From NCBI RefSeq assembly GCF_021789315.1, contig NZ_CP084561.1, positions 1,364,001 through 1,428,000 of the forward strand: a DNA stretch of 64,000 bases, read 5' to 3'. The position numbers were made by a program, and so were the translations under genes. Shown here piece by piece: positions 18,237 through 27,056 of this stretch. The DNA is from Arthrobacter sp. FW305-BF8. GTDB lineage: Bacteria > Actinomycetota > Actinomycetes > Actinomycetales > Micrococcaceae. The notes below the pieces were generated by a model. The model was not told the origin of the DNA, searched no databases, and saw nothing but the letters and a program-made list of their open reading frames with translations. Each line of letters starts with the position of its first letter. The first letter of the stretch is position 1.

Positions 18237-19583
18237 ATGCGTCCCAACATGCGCGCCGCCTCGCTGGCCGCAGGTGCCCTGTGCATCGCCCTGTCCGCCT
18301 CGGCCTGCGCCGGAGCCGGTGGCGGATCAGCCGCAGGCGACCCCAACAGCATCAATGTCCTGATGGTGAACAACCCGCAGATGGAGGACCTGCAGCGGCT
18401 CACCGCGGACAACTTCACCAAGGAAACGGGCATCAAGGTCAACTACACCGTGCTGCCGGAGAACGATGTCCGGGCGAAGATCAGCCAGGAGTTCTCCAGC
18501 CAGGCCGGCCAGTACGACGTCGCGTCCCTGTCCAACTACGAGATCCCGTTCTTCTCGGCCAACGGCTGGCTGGCCCCGCTGGACAGCGTGGCGAAGGATG
18601 CCGCGTTCAACCAGGACGACATTCTGCCGGCCTACACGGCGTCCCTCACCGGCAAGGACGGCAAGCTGTACGGTGAGCCGTTCTACGGTGAATCCTCGTT
18701 CCTGATGTACCGCAAGGACATCCTGGAGGCCAAGGGCCTGGACATGCCGGAGAAGCCCACTTGGGACGAGGTGGCCGATATCGCGGCGAAGGTTGACGGG
18801 GCGGCTACGGGGATGAAGGGCATCTGCCTGCGCGGCCAGCCCGGCTGGGGCCAGGTCTTCGCGCCGCTGACCACCGTGGTGAACACCTTCGGCGGGACCT
18901 GGTTCGACAAGGACTGGAACGCCCAGGTCAACAGCCCGGAATTCACCGCCGCCACCGAGTTTTACACGAAGCTGGTCCGCGAGCACGGTGAAGCCGGGGC
19001 CGCGCAGGCCGGATTCACCGAGTGCCTGAACAACATGAGCCAGGGCAAGGTGGCCATGTGGTACGACGCCACCTCCGCGGCCGGCGCCCTGGAAGCCGAT
19101 GCGTCACCGGTGAAGGGGAAGATCGGCTACGCCCAGGCCCCTGTCAAGGAAACCAAGTCCTCCGGCTGGCTCTGGACCTGGTCCTGGGCCATGCAGGCGG
19201 CCTCAAAAAAGCAGGACGCCGCCTCAAGGTTCATCGCCTGGGCCAGCTCAAAAGATTACGAGGAACTCGTCGCCGCCAAGCTCGGCTGGGCCAAGGTCCC
19301 CTCCGGCAAGCGCATCTCCACCTACGAGAACGCCGAGTTCCAGCAGGCGGCGCCGTTCTTCAAGGCTGAACGCTTCGCTATTGAGAACGCCGACCCGAAG
19401 AACCCCGGCGCCCAGGCTCGCCCCGCCGTCGGGATCCAGTTTGTCGGCATTCCCGAGTTCGCTGCCCTGGGCACCAACGTCTCCCAGGGCGTCAGCTCCG
19501 CCATCGCGGGCCAGGGCACCGTTGCCGATGCGCTGGCCAAAGGCCAGGAAGCAGCGCAAAAAATCGGCAACAAGTACAAGTGA
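18237..19583 (+). CDS. Polyol ABC transporter substrate-binding lipoprotein
   Basis: ATG 18237 chosen for AAAGGAG six bases upstream. 448 aa with a lipoprotein signal (lipobox ending SASAC, Cys at about residue 22) and an extracytoplasmic solute-binding family 1 domain: INVLMVNNPQMEDLQRL, YDVASLSNYEIPFF, KLYGEPFYGESSFLMYRKD, QGKVAMWYDATSA. This resembles the SmoE/MtlE sorbitol-mannitol binding proteins. First gene of an operon with two permeases and two dehydrogenases. The specific polyol (sorbitol, mannitol, arabitol or xylitol) cannot be told from sequence alone. Confidence 0.9.
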   Translation: MRPNMRAASLAAGALCIALSASACAGAGGGSAAGDPNSINVLMVNNPQMEDLQRLTADNFTKETGIKVNYTVLPENDVRAKISQEFSSQAGQYDVASLSNYEIPFFSANGWLAPLDSVAKDAAFNQDDILPAYTASLTGKDGKLYGEPFYGESSFLMYRKDILEAKGLDMPEKPTWDEVADIAAKVDGAATGMKGICLRGQPGWGQVFAPLTTVVNTFGGTWFDKDWNAQVNSPEFTAATEFYTKLVREHGEAGAAQAGFTECLNNMSQGKVAMWYDATSAAGALEADASPVKGKIGYAQAPVKETKSSGWLWTWSWAMQAASKKQDAASRFIAWASSKDYEELVAAKLGWAKVPSGKRISTYENAEFQQAAPFFKAERFAIENADPKNPGAQARPAVGIQFVGIPEFAALGTNVSQGVSSAIAGQGTVADALAKGQEAAQKIGNKYK

Positions 19584-19609
19584 CCACCACTGAACCGCAG
19601 GAGAATCCC

Positions 19610-20578
19610 ATGACTACCGCAACGGCGCGCATCTCCCGCCCGGGACACCACGCAGCCACTCCTTCACGAAACGCCCGGTCGCGTGAACGCGCCCTGGCCT
19701 GGGCACGGCGCGCACCACTGCTCCCGGCCCTGATCTTCCTCATTATCGTCACCCAGCTTCCGTTCGTGGTGACGCTGATCATCTCGTTCCTGAACTGGAA
19801 CAGCCTCAGTCCGGACAAGACCGCCTTCGCCGGACTGGAGAACTACGTCACGGTCCTCACCGACCCGGACCTGCGCCAGGCCATCTTCACCACCATCCTG
19901 CTCACGGTCTCCGTGGTCCTGCTCAGCCTGCTCATCGGCCTGGGCCTGGCCCTGCTGCTGGACAAGAAGTTCATCGGCCGCGGGCTGGCGCGGACCCTGC
20001 TGATCGCACCGTTCCTGGTGGTCCCCGTGGCCGCGGCCCTGATCTGGAAGCACGCCCTGCTTAACCCGACCTACGGGCTGATCAACGGAATCCTGACCTG
20101 GGCCTGGTCCCTGTTCGGCAGCGCCACACCGCCGCAGCTGGACCTGCTGTCCCAGGCGCCCCTGATGGCGGTCATCGTGTCCCTGGTCTGGCAGTGGACC
20201 CCCTTCATGATGCTGATCCTGCTCGCAGGCCTGCAGTCCCGCCCGATGGACACGGTCGAGGCGGCGCAGATGGACGGCGCCACGCCGTGGGGCATCTTCC
20301 GCCACCTCACGCTGCCGCACCTGCGCCAGTACCTGGAACTCGGCGGCCTGCTCGGAGCCATCTACATCGTGCAGAACTTCGACTCCGTCTTCACCCTCAC
20401 CGCCGGGGGACTGGGCACCGCCAACCTGCCCTACGCGATCTACCAGACGTTCTACTTCGCCAACGAGTACGGCCTGGCATCCGCCGCCGGCGTCGTGGTG
20501 GTCATCGGCACCATCATCGTGGCGACCTTCGCCCTCCGCACCGTTTTCTCGCTCTTCAAGAAGGAGGCAGCACGATGA
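19610..20578 (+). CDS. Polyol ABC transporter permease 1 (SmoF-like)
   Basis: ATG 19610 preferred to the GTG at 19580, because GGAG sits 7-8 bases upstream. 322 aa, six predicted membrane helices, and the binding-protein-dependent transport (EAA) loop DTVEAAQMDGATPWGIFRHL that docks to the ATPase. The next permease starts at an ATGA overlap, so the two are translationally coupled. No ATP-binding subunit is encoded in this operon, so a shared MsiK/MsmK-type ATPase elsewhere is likely. Confidence 0.9.
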   Translation: MTTATARISRPGHHAATPSRNARSRERALAWARRAPLLPALIFLIIVTQLPFVVTLIISFLNWNSLSPDKTAFAGLENYVTVLTDPDLRQAIFTTILLTVSVVLLSLLIGLGLALLLDKKFIGRGLARTLLIAPFLVVPVAAALIWKHALLNPTYGLINGILTWAWSLFGSATPPQLDLLSQAPLMAVIVSLVWQWTPFMMLILLAGLQSRPMDTVEAAQMDGATPWGIFRHLTLPHLRQYLELGGLLGAIYIVQNFDSVFTLTAGGLGTANLPYAIYQTFYFANEYGLASAAGVVVVIGTIIVATFALRTVFSLFKKEAAR

Positions 20579-21510
20579 GCACCCTCACTCCTGCCGCAGC
20601 CCAAGGCACACCCTCCGGCCCCACCGCCCTGAACAGCGGCAGTCCCCGCCGCAGTTCCGGAAAGCTAAAGTCCAAGTCCCGGATGGACCCCACCCGGAAC
20701 AACACCGCGGCCGGCATCGCCGCCTGGCTGCTGGCCCTGCTCTTCGCCACCCCGGTTCTGTGGATGATTCTGACCTCCTTCCACTCCGAAACCGACGCCG
20801 CCACCAACCCGCCCTCCATCGCGGCCAACCTCACCCTGGACGCCTACAAGGAGTTCTTCGGCGCCAGCTCCGGAGTGAGCCCGTGGCCGCCCATGATCAA
20901 CTCCGCCACGGCCTCGATTCTCTCCACAGTCCTCGTCCTGGTCCTCGCCATCCCCGCGGCCTACGCCCTGTCGATCCGGCCGGTGAAGAAGTGGACGGAC
21001 GTGATGTTCTTCTTCCTCTCCACCAAGATGATGCCGGTGGTGGCCGCGATCCTGCCGCTCTACCTCTTCGCCCGCACCGTCGGCGCCCTGGACAACATCT
21101 GGTTCCTGATCCTGATGTACACGTCCATGAACCTGCCCATCGCGGTGTGGATGATGCGCTCGTTCCTCGCTGAGGTGCCGGAGGAAATGCTGGAAGCCGC
21201 TCAGATTGACGGCGCGAACCTCCTGCTCATCCTGCGCAAGATTATCGCCCCCGTGGCCATGCCGGGCATCGCCGCCACAGCCCTGATCTGCTTCATCTTC
21301 AGCTGGAACGAACTGCTCCTGGCCCGGGTCCTCACCGGCGTCGTCGCCGGCACCGCCCCGGTGTTCCTGACCGGCTTCGTCTCAGGCCAGGGCCTGTTCC
21401 TCGCCAAAGTCTGCGCGGCTGCCGTCGTCATCTCGCTCCCGGTGCTGTTCGCCGGCTTCGCCGCGCAGGACAAACTCGTCCAGGGCCTCTCGCTCGGCGC
21501 GGTGAAATAA
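20575..21510 (+). CDS. Polyol ABC transporter permease 2 (SmoG-like)
   Basis: Start ATG 20575 overlaps the permease 1 stop (ATGA), preceded by AAGGAGG. 311 aa with an unusually long polar N-terminus (about 45 residues, basic near its end) before the first helix, then six helices and the EAA loop EEMLEAAQIDGANLLLILRK. Pairs with permease 1 to form the membrane channel. Frame upstream of 20575 belongs to the other permease and is not part of this gene. Confidence 0.9.
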   Translation: MSTLTPAAAQGTPSGPTALNSGSPRRSSGKLKSKSRMDPTRNNTAAGIAAWLLALLFATPVLWMILTSFHSETDAATNPPSIAANLTLDAYKEFFGASSGVSPWPPMINSATASILSTVLVLVLAIPAAYALSIRPVKKWTDVMFFFLSTKMMPVVAAILPLYLFARTVGALDNIWFLILMYTSMNLPIAVWMMRSFLAEVPEEMLEAAQIDGANLLLILRKIIAPVAMPGIAATALICFIFSWNELLLARVLTGVVAGTAPVFLTGFVSGQGLFLAKVCAAAVVISLPVLFAGFAAQDKLVQGLSLGAVK

Positions 21511-21565
21511 CCAGCGCGGTCAACTAGCCCCGCACTCTTATCCCGACTTTCAGAGGAATACTTTG

Positions 21566-22645
21566 ATGACCACATCAACCGCACAGTCCCCGGCCCCGGG
21601 CCAGCGTGAACAGCAAGCACAGCCGGACGTGCCCGCCACCATGCGTGCCGCTGTCCTGAGAAGCCAAGGCGACATGGCAATGGAGACGCTGCCCGTCCCG
21701 GACCTCGAGCCCGACCAGGTCCTGGTGCAGGTGGCCGCCGTCGGCGTCTGCGGCAGCGACGTCCACTACTACGAACACGGCCGGATCGGCGACTACGTGG
21801 TGGACCACCCGCTGATCCTCGGCCACGAGCTCTCCGGCCGGATCGCAGCCGTCGGAAGCTCCGTCAGCCCTGACCGCATCGGCAAGCGCGTCGCCGTCGA
21901 ACCCCAACGCCCCTGCCGCACGTGCAAGCAGTGCAAGGCGGGCCGTTACAACCTCTGCCCGGACATCGAGTTTTACGCGACGCCGCCGGTCGACGGCGCC
22001 TTCGCCGAATACGTGACCATCCAGAGCGACTTCGCCTACGACATCCCGGACAGCGTCAGCGACGAGGCCGCCGCCCTCATCGAACCGCTCTCCGTGGGGC
22101 TCTGGGCCTGCGAACGCGCCGGGATCCGCCCCGGCAGCCGGGTACTGATCGCCGGTGCCGGACCCATCGGCATCATCGCGGCCCAGGCAGCCCGCGCCTT
22201 CGGCGCCACCGAAATCTACATCAGCGACATCGCCGAGGACCGCCTGGCCTTCGCCCTGGAACACGGCGCAACCCATGCGATCAACGCGAAGACGGACACC
22301 GTGGAAGGGCTCGACGTCGATGCCTTCATCGACGCTTCCGGCGCACCGCAGGCGGTCCGTTCCGGAATTAAGGCCGTAGGCCCCGCCGGGAAGGTCATCC
22401 TCGTGGGGTTGGGGGCGGACGACGTCGAACTCCCCGTCTCGTTCATCCAGAACCGTGAGATCTGGCTCTCCGGAGTCTTCCGCTACACCAACACCTGGCC
22501 GCTGGCCATCCAACTGATCGCCGACGGCAAGGTGGACCTGGACATCCTGGTCACCGGAAAATTCGCCCTCGCCGAATCCGAAGAGGCACTCATCGCGGGC
22601 AAACAGCCCGGGCAGCTCAAAGCCGTCGTCTACCCGGGCCGCTGA
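21566..22645 (+). CDS. Zinc-dependent polyol dehydrogenase (sorbitol/xylitol dehydrogenase type)
   Basis: ATG 21566, with AGAGGAA upstream; 359 aa. Medium-chain dehydrogenase: catalytic zinc ligands in GVCGSDVHYYEHG (Cys) and LGHELSGRI (His-Glu), four structural-zinc Cys in CRTCKQCKAGRYNLC, Rossmann motif GAGPIGIIAAQ, and ISDIAEDRL with the Asp that favours NAD+. Expected to oxidise xylitol or sorbitol to D-xylulose or fructose. Product xylulose would go to the xylulokinase encoded divergently. Confidence 0.92.
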   Translation: MTTSTAQSPAPGQREQQAQPDVPATMRAAVLRSQGDMAMETLPVPDLEPDQVLVQVAAVGVCGSDVHYYEHGRIGDYVVDHPLILGHELSGRIAAVGSSVSPDRIGKRVAVEPQRPCRTCKQCKAGRYNLCPDIEFYATPPVDGAFAEYVTIQSDFAYDIPDSVSDEAAALIEPLSVGLWACERAGIRPGSRVLIAGAGPIGIIAAQAARAFGATEIYISDIAEDRLAFALEHGATHAINAKTDTVEGLDVDAFIDASGAPQAVRSGIKAVGPAGKVILVGLGADDVELPVSFIQNREIWLSGVFRYTNTWPLAIQLIADGKVDLDILVTGKFALAESEEALIAGKQPGQLKAVVYPGR

Positions 22646-22670
22646 CAGCCCGCTCTGAAAGGAACACCAC

Positions 22671-24137
22671 ATGCTCACAGATTCCGCACTGGCAGAACTT
22701 CCGGCCAGCCTGGCCAAACCGTCCTACGACCGCTCGGCTTTGACGGCGGGGATCGTCCACTTCGGCGTCGGCGGCTTCCACCGCGCCCACCAGGCCATGT
22801 ACCTGGACCAGCTGATGAACGCCGGCCTGGGACACGACTGGGCCATCTGCGGAGTGGGCGTCCTGCCCGGCGACGCCCGCATGAAGCAGGTCATGGACGA
22901 GCAGGACTGCCTGTACACGCTGGTGGTGAAGAACCCCGACGGCACACGCGAAGGCCGGGTTATCGGCTCGATCATCGAGTACCTTTTCGCCCCCGAGGAC
23001 CCGGAAGCAGTCATCGAAAAAATGGCCTCCGACGCCGTCCGGATCGTTTCGCTGACCGTCACGGAGGGCGGGTACAACTTCCACCACGTCACGGGCGACT
23101 TCGACGCCGAAAACCCGGACGTGGTCCACGATCTCCAGGCGGGAGCCGCGCCGCGGACCACCTTTGGACTGGTCACCGAAGCCCTGCGCCGCCGTCGGGA
23201 ACGCGGCCTGGAACCTTTCACCGTGATGTCCTGCGACAACATCCAGGGCAACGGCGATGTGGCCCGGAAGATGTTCACCGCCTTTGCTTCGCTCAAGGAC
23301 CCGGCACTTGGCGCCTGGGTCGCCGAGAACGTGCCCTTCCCCAACAGCATGGTGGACCGGATCACCCCCGTCACCACAGACGAGGACCGCCAGGCCATCG
23401 CCGAGGAATTCGGTGTGGAGGACGGCTGGCCGGTGGTCTGCGAACCCTTTGAACAGTGGGTTCTGGAAGACCACTTCAGCCGGGGCCGCCCGCCGTTCGA
23501 AAAGGCCGGCGTGCAGCTGGTGGAGGACGTGGAGCCGTACGAACTGATGAAGCTGCGCCTGCTCAACGCGAGCCACCAGGGCATGTGTTACTTCGGCTAC
23601 CTCGCCGGCTACCGCTACGCGCACGAGGTGGCGCAGGACCCGCTGTTCGCCCGGTTCCTGCTGGATTACATGGACAGGGAAGCCACCCCGACGCTGCAGC
23701 CGGTGCCCGGCATTGACCTCGAAACCTACAAGCGCACGCTGATCGAGCGCTTCTCCAACGAATACGTGCGCGACACCCTGGCCCGGCTCTGTGCCGAGAG
23801 CTCCGACCGGATCCCGAAGTGGCTCCTGCCGGTGGTCCGCATCAACCTAGAGAACGGGGGAGAGATCAAGCGGTCGGCTGCCATCGTGGCGAGCTGGGCC
23901 CGGTATGACGAAGGAACGGACGAGCAGGGCAACCGGATTGAGGTGGTGGACCGGCTCAAGGACACCCTGATGGCCGCTGCCGCACGCCAGCACCAGGAGC
24001 CGCTGTCCTTCATCTCAAACCGTGAAGTCTTCGGCGACCTGATCGATAACGAGCGCTTTGTCACTGAGTACTCCGAAGCCTTGGCCAGTCTGCATGACCG
24101 GGGCGCCAAGGAGACGCTTCGCCGGCTGGAGTCCTGA
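22671..24137 (+). CDS. Mannitol dehydrogenase-family long-chain polyol dehydrogenase
   Basis: 488 aa, typical of mannitol 2-dehydrogenase (about 490). N-terminal Rossmann segment HFGVGGFHRAHQAMYLD; central VMSCDNIQGNG; C-terminal substrate signature KLRLLNASHQGMCYFGYLAG with the family Lys, Asn and His. It uses NAD+ to oxidise mannitol or D-arabitol to fructose or xylulose; arabitol would fit the neighbouring xylulokinase. Last gene of the operon; GAAAGGAA precedes the ATG. Followed by a 62-base hairpin at 24170. Confidence 0.92.
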   Translation: MLTDSALAELPASLAKPSYDRSALTAGIVHFGVGGFHRAHQAMYLDQLMNAGLGHDWAICGVGVLPGDARMKQVMDEQDCLYTLVVKNPDGTREGRVIGSIIEYLFAPEDPEAVIEKMASDAVRIVSLTVTEGGYNFHHVTGDFDAENPDVVHDLQAGAAPRTTFGLVTEALRRRRERGLEPFTVMSCDNIQGNGDVARKMFTAFASLKDPALGAWVAENVPFPNSMVDRITPVTTDEDRQAIAEEFGVEDGWPVVCEPFEQWVLEDHFSRGRPPFEKAGVQLVEDVEPYELMKLRLLNASHQGMCYFGYLAGYRYAHEVAQDPLFARFLLDYMDREATPTLQPVPGIDLETYKRTLIERFSNEYVRDTLARLCAESSDRIPKWLLPVVRINLENGGEIKRSAAIVASWARYDEGTDEQGNRIEVVDRLKDTLMAAAARQHQEPLSFISNREVFGDLIDNERFVTEYSEALASLHDRGAKETLRRLES

Positions 24138-24169
24138 CTTCCCGGTATCAGGACAACCCATCCCACTCC

Positions 24170-24231
24170 GAGTTTTGTCCAGATAATGGCCGCTCCGAGG
24201 GTTTTAGGAGCCATTATCTGGACAAAAACTC
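24170..24231. repeat. Long hairpin element, GAGTTTTTG family, copy 1
   Basis: GAGTTTTGTCCAGATAATGG (24170-24189) pairs with CCATTATCTGGACAAAAACTC-like sequence at 24211-24231, with one extra A; the inner CGCTCC/GGAGCC also pairs. It sits 33 bases after the mannitol dehydrogenase stop and probably terminates transcription. Related copies are at 33087 and 41822. Confidence 0.88.
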
Positions 24232-24291
24232 ACCTCGCAGTGCCGGTGGCGGAGGCTCACGGAGCCTGCCGGCGCCAGCGACAAACGGACG

Positions 24292-24305
24292 CGTTACATG
24301 TAACG
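24292..24305. promoter_or_regulatory. Perfect palindrome before mazE-like gene
   Basis: CGTTACATGTAACG is a perfect 14-bp palindrome ending 7 bases before the antitoxin ATG (24313). Toxin-antitoxin pairs usually repress their own promoter through such sites. No Shine-Dalgarno separates it from the start, so the transcript may be nearly leaderless. Confidence 0.6.
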
Positions 24306-24312
24306 TTGAATT

Positions 24313-24516
24313 ATGAGCGTTAGGGATCGGGTGGCAAGGCACCGGCTTGCCATGCGCGAGCGAGGGTTCCGACAGATTCAACTGTGGGTGCCAGACACAA
24401 GGACGGAAAAGTTCAGGTACGAGGCTGAGCGCCAAGCACTGGCGGTTGCCGACTCTGACCGCGCAGGCGACGACCAGGATTTCATAGAACAGATCTCGGA
24501 AGACTGGCCGGAGTGA
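24313..24516 (+). CDS. MazE-like antitoxin (DUF3018 family), 67 aa
   Basis: Short acidic-tailed protein with the DUF3018 pattern: basic N-terminus RVARHRLAMRERGFRQIQLW, then VPDT, then a degradable acidic tail ending DFIEQISEDWPE. Members of this family pair with MazF toxins. The toxin start GTG lies four bases inside its 3' end (GTGA overlap). The tail is expected to bind and block the toxin, the N-terminus to bind the palindrome upstream. Confidence 0.82.
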   Translation: MSVRDRVARHRLAMRERGFRQIQLWVPDTRTEKFRYEAERQALAVADSDRAGDDQDFIEQISEDWPE

Positions 24517-24839
24517 ATCGCGGTGAGCTGTGGACGGTGTCCGGCGGGACATACGCGCAAAAGCCCAGGCCCGCGCTCATCATTCAGGATGACCTATTTG
24601 CAGCATCCGAGTCGGTCACCCTACTGCCACTGACGTCCCACCTCACGGACGCCCCATTGCTGAGACTGACGGTTGAACCGGGACAGCTCACCGGCTTGGA
24701 GCGCGTAAGCCAGATCATGGTAGACAAGCTCACAACAGTCCGCCGCTCCAACCTGGGGCAGCGGGTAGGCCGGATAGATTCCAAGACGATGGTTGCAGTT
24801 GAACAATCGCTTGCTGTCTTTCTCGGGCTGGGGCGCTGA
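24513..24839 (+). CDS. MazF/PemK-type toxin endoribonuclease, 108 aa
   Basis: PemK/MazF fold: NRGELWTVSG at the N-terminus, KPRPALIIQDD, the TLLPLTSHL strand, and the C-terminal LTTVRRSNLGQRVGRID block typical of the family. Cleaves RNA at short sequence motifs when free of the antitoxin. Normal length. Coupled to the antitoxin by GTGA. The pair lies between the polyol operon and a Wadjet operon and may stabilise this defence segment. Confidence 0.9.
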   Translation: MNRGELWTVSGGTYAQKPRPALIIQDDLFAASESVTLLPLTSHLTDAPLLRLTVEPGQLTGLERVSQIMVDKLTTVRRSNLGQRVGRIDSKTMVAVEQSLAVFLGLGR

Positions 24840-24851
24840 CTAGCATAATTT

Positions 24852-24878
24852 CCGGGTTTCGACAGGATCAACCACCGG
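24852..24878. repeat. TTTCGACAGG palindromic element, overlapping the jetD 3' end
   Basis: CCGG...CCGG flanks TTTCGACAGGATCAACC, a variant of the element at 15649. The jetD stop codon (24868-24870) lies within it, so the last residues of JetD come from this repeat. It probably terminates the jet transcript. Confidence 0.7.
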
Positions 24879-25654
24879 GGCGGAGCCGTTCGAGTGCCCA
24901 GTCCCAATTGATGAGCTCCTGTTCGAGGCGGACGGATGGGCCGTACTTGTCGCTGCCCAGTGCATCGTAAAGCGCCGACTCTTCCGCGGACAGCCTCGTC
25001 AGCGTAGCGCGCGACGGTGACGGCTCCGTTCCCCAGGCGTCGCGGTGGGCGAGTAGCGTTTCCTCATCCATCAGGACGCTCTCTACATGCAGGTGTACGG
25101 CGCGGAGTTGGTCAAGGATCCGGAAGCCGTGTGTGTCGATGTCGCCCCAGTAGAGGACCTCGCACTCGCGGAGCCAGCGGGCCTCCCGCAAAGATGAGAA
25201 TCCGTAGCCTGCCCCATACAGCGCCAGCGTTCCGGGCCTTTCCGGCAGCGCGAGGAAATTGACCTGGTTCTCGGTCGCGATCAGAGTGTGCACCGGCAGT
25301 TGCAGAGTACTGAATGCCTCTGCGGTGACGGTGATATCCCGAGCGCCGCCGAGTGCAGGAATCGCTGGGTCGAGGATACGGAAACGGACGAGCTCAGGCG
25401 GGTGCAGAAACCCATGACGGCGGGCGAAGCGGGCTGCCGGGGTACGGCCGGCGCCGTCGTCCAGGGCAACCTCGGGCTCGGCCGCTGCTAGGGCCTCGTC
25501 TAGGGGCGCCTCGGAGTCGGTGTCCGCCCCGTCAACCTCTGAGCCGGGTGCAGTGACAGCGGCCAGCAATTGATCGATGACCTGCCGGTGCCGCTCAATG
25601 AACTTCGTGTGCACGCCGGGAAGTCCCAGCTGCCGGACGTAGATTCCGGGCATC
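24868..25654 (-). pseudogene. jetD: jetD 3' part (Wadjet subunit D, Toprim-like nuclease), split by IS256
   Basis: C-terminal part of JetD (DUF3322/DUF2220). It contains the metal-binding Toprim-like features: IATENQVNFLALP and YWGDIDTHGFRIL (Asp-x-Asp). In Wadjet, JetD is the nuclease that cuts plasmid DNA extruded by JetABC. The reading is cut off from its N-terminal part by a 1402-base IS256-family element. Joining 27540-27057 with 25646-24868 (one target-duplication copy removed) gives exactly 421 codons in frame, so the split is recent. An ATG inside the duplication (25653) could in principle start a truncated C-terminal product, but it would lack the N-terminal arm. Confidence 0.9.
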
Positions 25655-27056
25655 GAGGGTGTTTCATTGAGTGTGTAAGGGTCCGGTCTCTAACTAGGGT
25701 GTGACCTGCGGTTTCACCCCTGAAAGGACGGGCCCTCTTGGCCGAAATCAGTATGACCACCAACCCCCTTGAAGGCGTTTTGAGCGCCGACCAGATTGAC
25801 GCGCTCGTCACGGCCGCCGAGGACCTCGGAGAGGGCCGCAACGGCGTGGAGGAACTGCTCTCCCGGATGACCCGCGCGGTACTGGAACGGGCCTTGGAAA
25901 CCGAGATGAGTGACCACCTTGGCTATGAGTCCGGGGACCCCGCCGGGCAGGGCACGGGCAACTCCCGCAATGGCAAGACCACCAAGAGTGTTCAGACTCT
26001 CCAAGGCCCGGTGCAGGTCACCGTGCCGCGGGACAGGAACAGTTCTTTCGAGCCCGTGATTGTGCCAAAGCGGGCCCGCCGGCTGGGCAAGGTCGAAGAC
26101 ATGATCCTGTCCCTCTACGCCCGGGGAATGAGCACCAGGGACATCGGCTCCCACCTCGATGAGATCTACGGGACCAAGGTCTCCGCCGCGACGATTTCCA
26201 GGGTCACGGACGTGATCGCCGACGAGGTCGCCCAATGGCAAAACCGGCCCCTGGAGTCCGTGTATCCGATCGTCTACATTGACGCGATCTGGCTGAAAAT
26301 CAGGGACGGTGGGGTCGTGGTGAACAAGGCCTGCCACGTGGCCGTCGGCGTGGACGTGGAGGGCCGCAAGCAGGTCCTGGGCCTGTGGCTGGGCACCTCG
26401 GAAGGGGCGAAGTTCTGGGCCAACGTCCTCACCGAGATTCGCAACCGCGGAGCCGCCGACATCCTCATCCTGTGCTGCGACGGGCTCACCGGGCTGCCGG
26501 CAGCGGTGAACAGCATCTACCCGCAGACCGTCGTGCAGACCTGCGTCGTGCACCTGCTGCGCTCGGCCATGAAATACGCCTCCTACGGAGCACGCAAAGC
26601 CATGGCCCGGGACATGCGCCCGATCTACACCGCACCGACCGTGCAGGCCGCCGAACTGGCCATGGAGGCATTCGCGCAGGCCTGGCAGAGCACGGCGCCC
26701 GGGGCGGTGCTGGCGTGGCGGAACGCATGGGAGGACTTCACCCCGTTCCTGGCCTTCACCCCGGAAATTCGGAAGGTCATCTACACCACGAACCAGATCG
26801 AATCGATCAACTACCAGCTCCGGAAAATCACAAAGACCAGAGGCTCATTTCCCTCCGATGAGGCCGCGATCAAGCTGGTCTACCTCGGGATCCGGAACAT
26901 CGAAACCACCCGCGGCGGCGAGCTCGGAACCGGCACCCAAGGATGGCACCAGGCACTAAACGCTTTCGCCGTCCAGTTCCCCAACCGACTTCCGATCTGA
27001 CCAACCGGCAGAACGGATAACCGACCGGTCCCTTACACAGAAAACTTGACACCCCC
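25655..27056 (+). mobile_element. IS256-family insertion sequence in jetD
   Basis: 1402 bp. Flanked by the 8-bp target duplication CGGGCATC (25647-25654 and 27057-27064). Imperfect terminal inverted repeats: left end GAGGGTGTTTCATTGAG, right end (reverse) GGGGGTGTCAAGTTTTC, and both continue to a shared TGTGTAAGGG. Carries one transposase. Exact ends could shift by a base because the duplication borders are ambiguous. Confidence 0.93.
25738..27000 (+). CDS. IS256-family transposase
   Basis: 420 aa; TTG start at 25738, with ATG at 25753 as an alternative. Mutator-type transposase with DDE residues visible in YIDAIWLKIRDG (Asp), ILCCDGLTGLP (Asp) and TNQIESINYQLRK (Glu). N-terminal DNA-binding part includes MTRAVLERALETEMSDHLGY and GNSRNGKTTKSV. 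Intact, so the element may still be mobile. Inserted opposite in orientation to jetD. Confidence 0.95.
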   Translation: MAEISMTTNPLEGVLSADQIDALVTAAEDLGEGRNGVEELLSRMTRAVLERALETEMSDHLGYESGDPAGQGTGNSRNGKTTKSVQTLQGPVQVTVPRDRNSSFEPVIVPKRARRLGKVEDMILSLYARGMSTRDIGSHLDEIYGTKVSAATISRVTDVIADEVAQWQNRPLESVYPIVYIDAIWLKIRDGGVVVNKACHVAVGVDVEGRKQVLGLWLGTSEGAKFWANVLTEIRNRGAADILILCCDGLTGLPAAVNSIYPQTVVQTCVVHLLRSAMKYASYGARKAMARDMRPIYTAPTVQAAELAMEAFAQAWQSTAPGAVLAWRNAWEDFTPFLAFTPEIRKVIYTTNQIESINYQLRKITKTRGSFPSDEAAIKLVYLGIRNIETTRGGELGTGTQGWHQALNAFAVQFPNRLPI

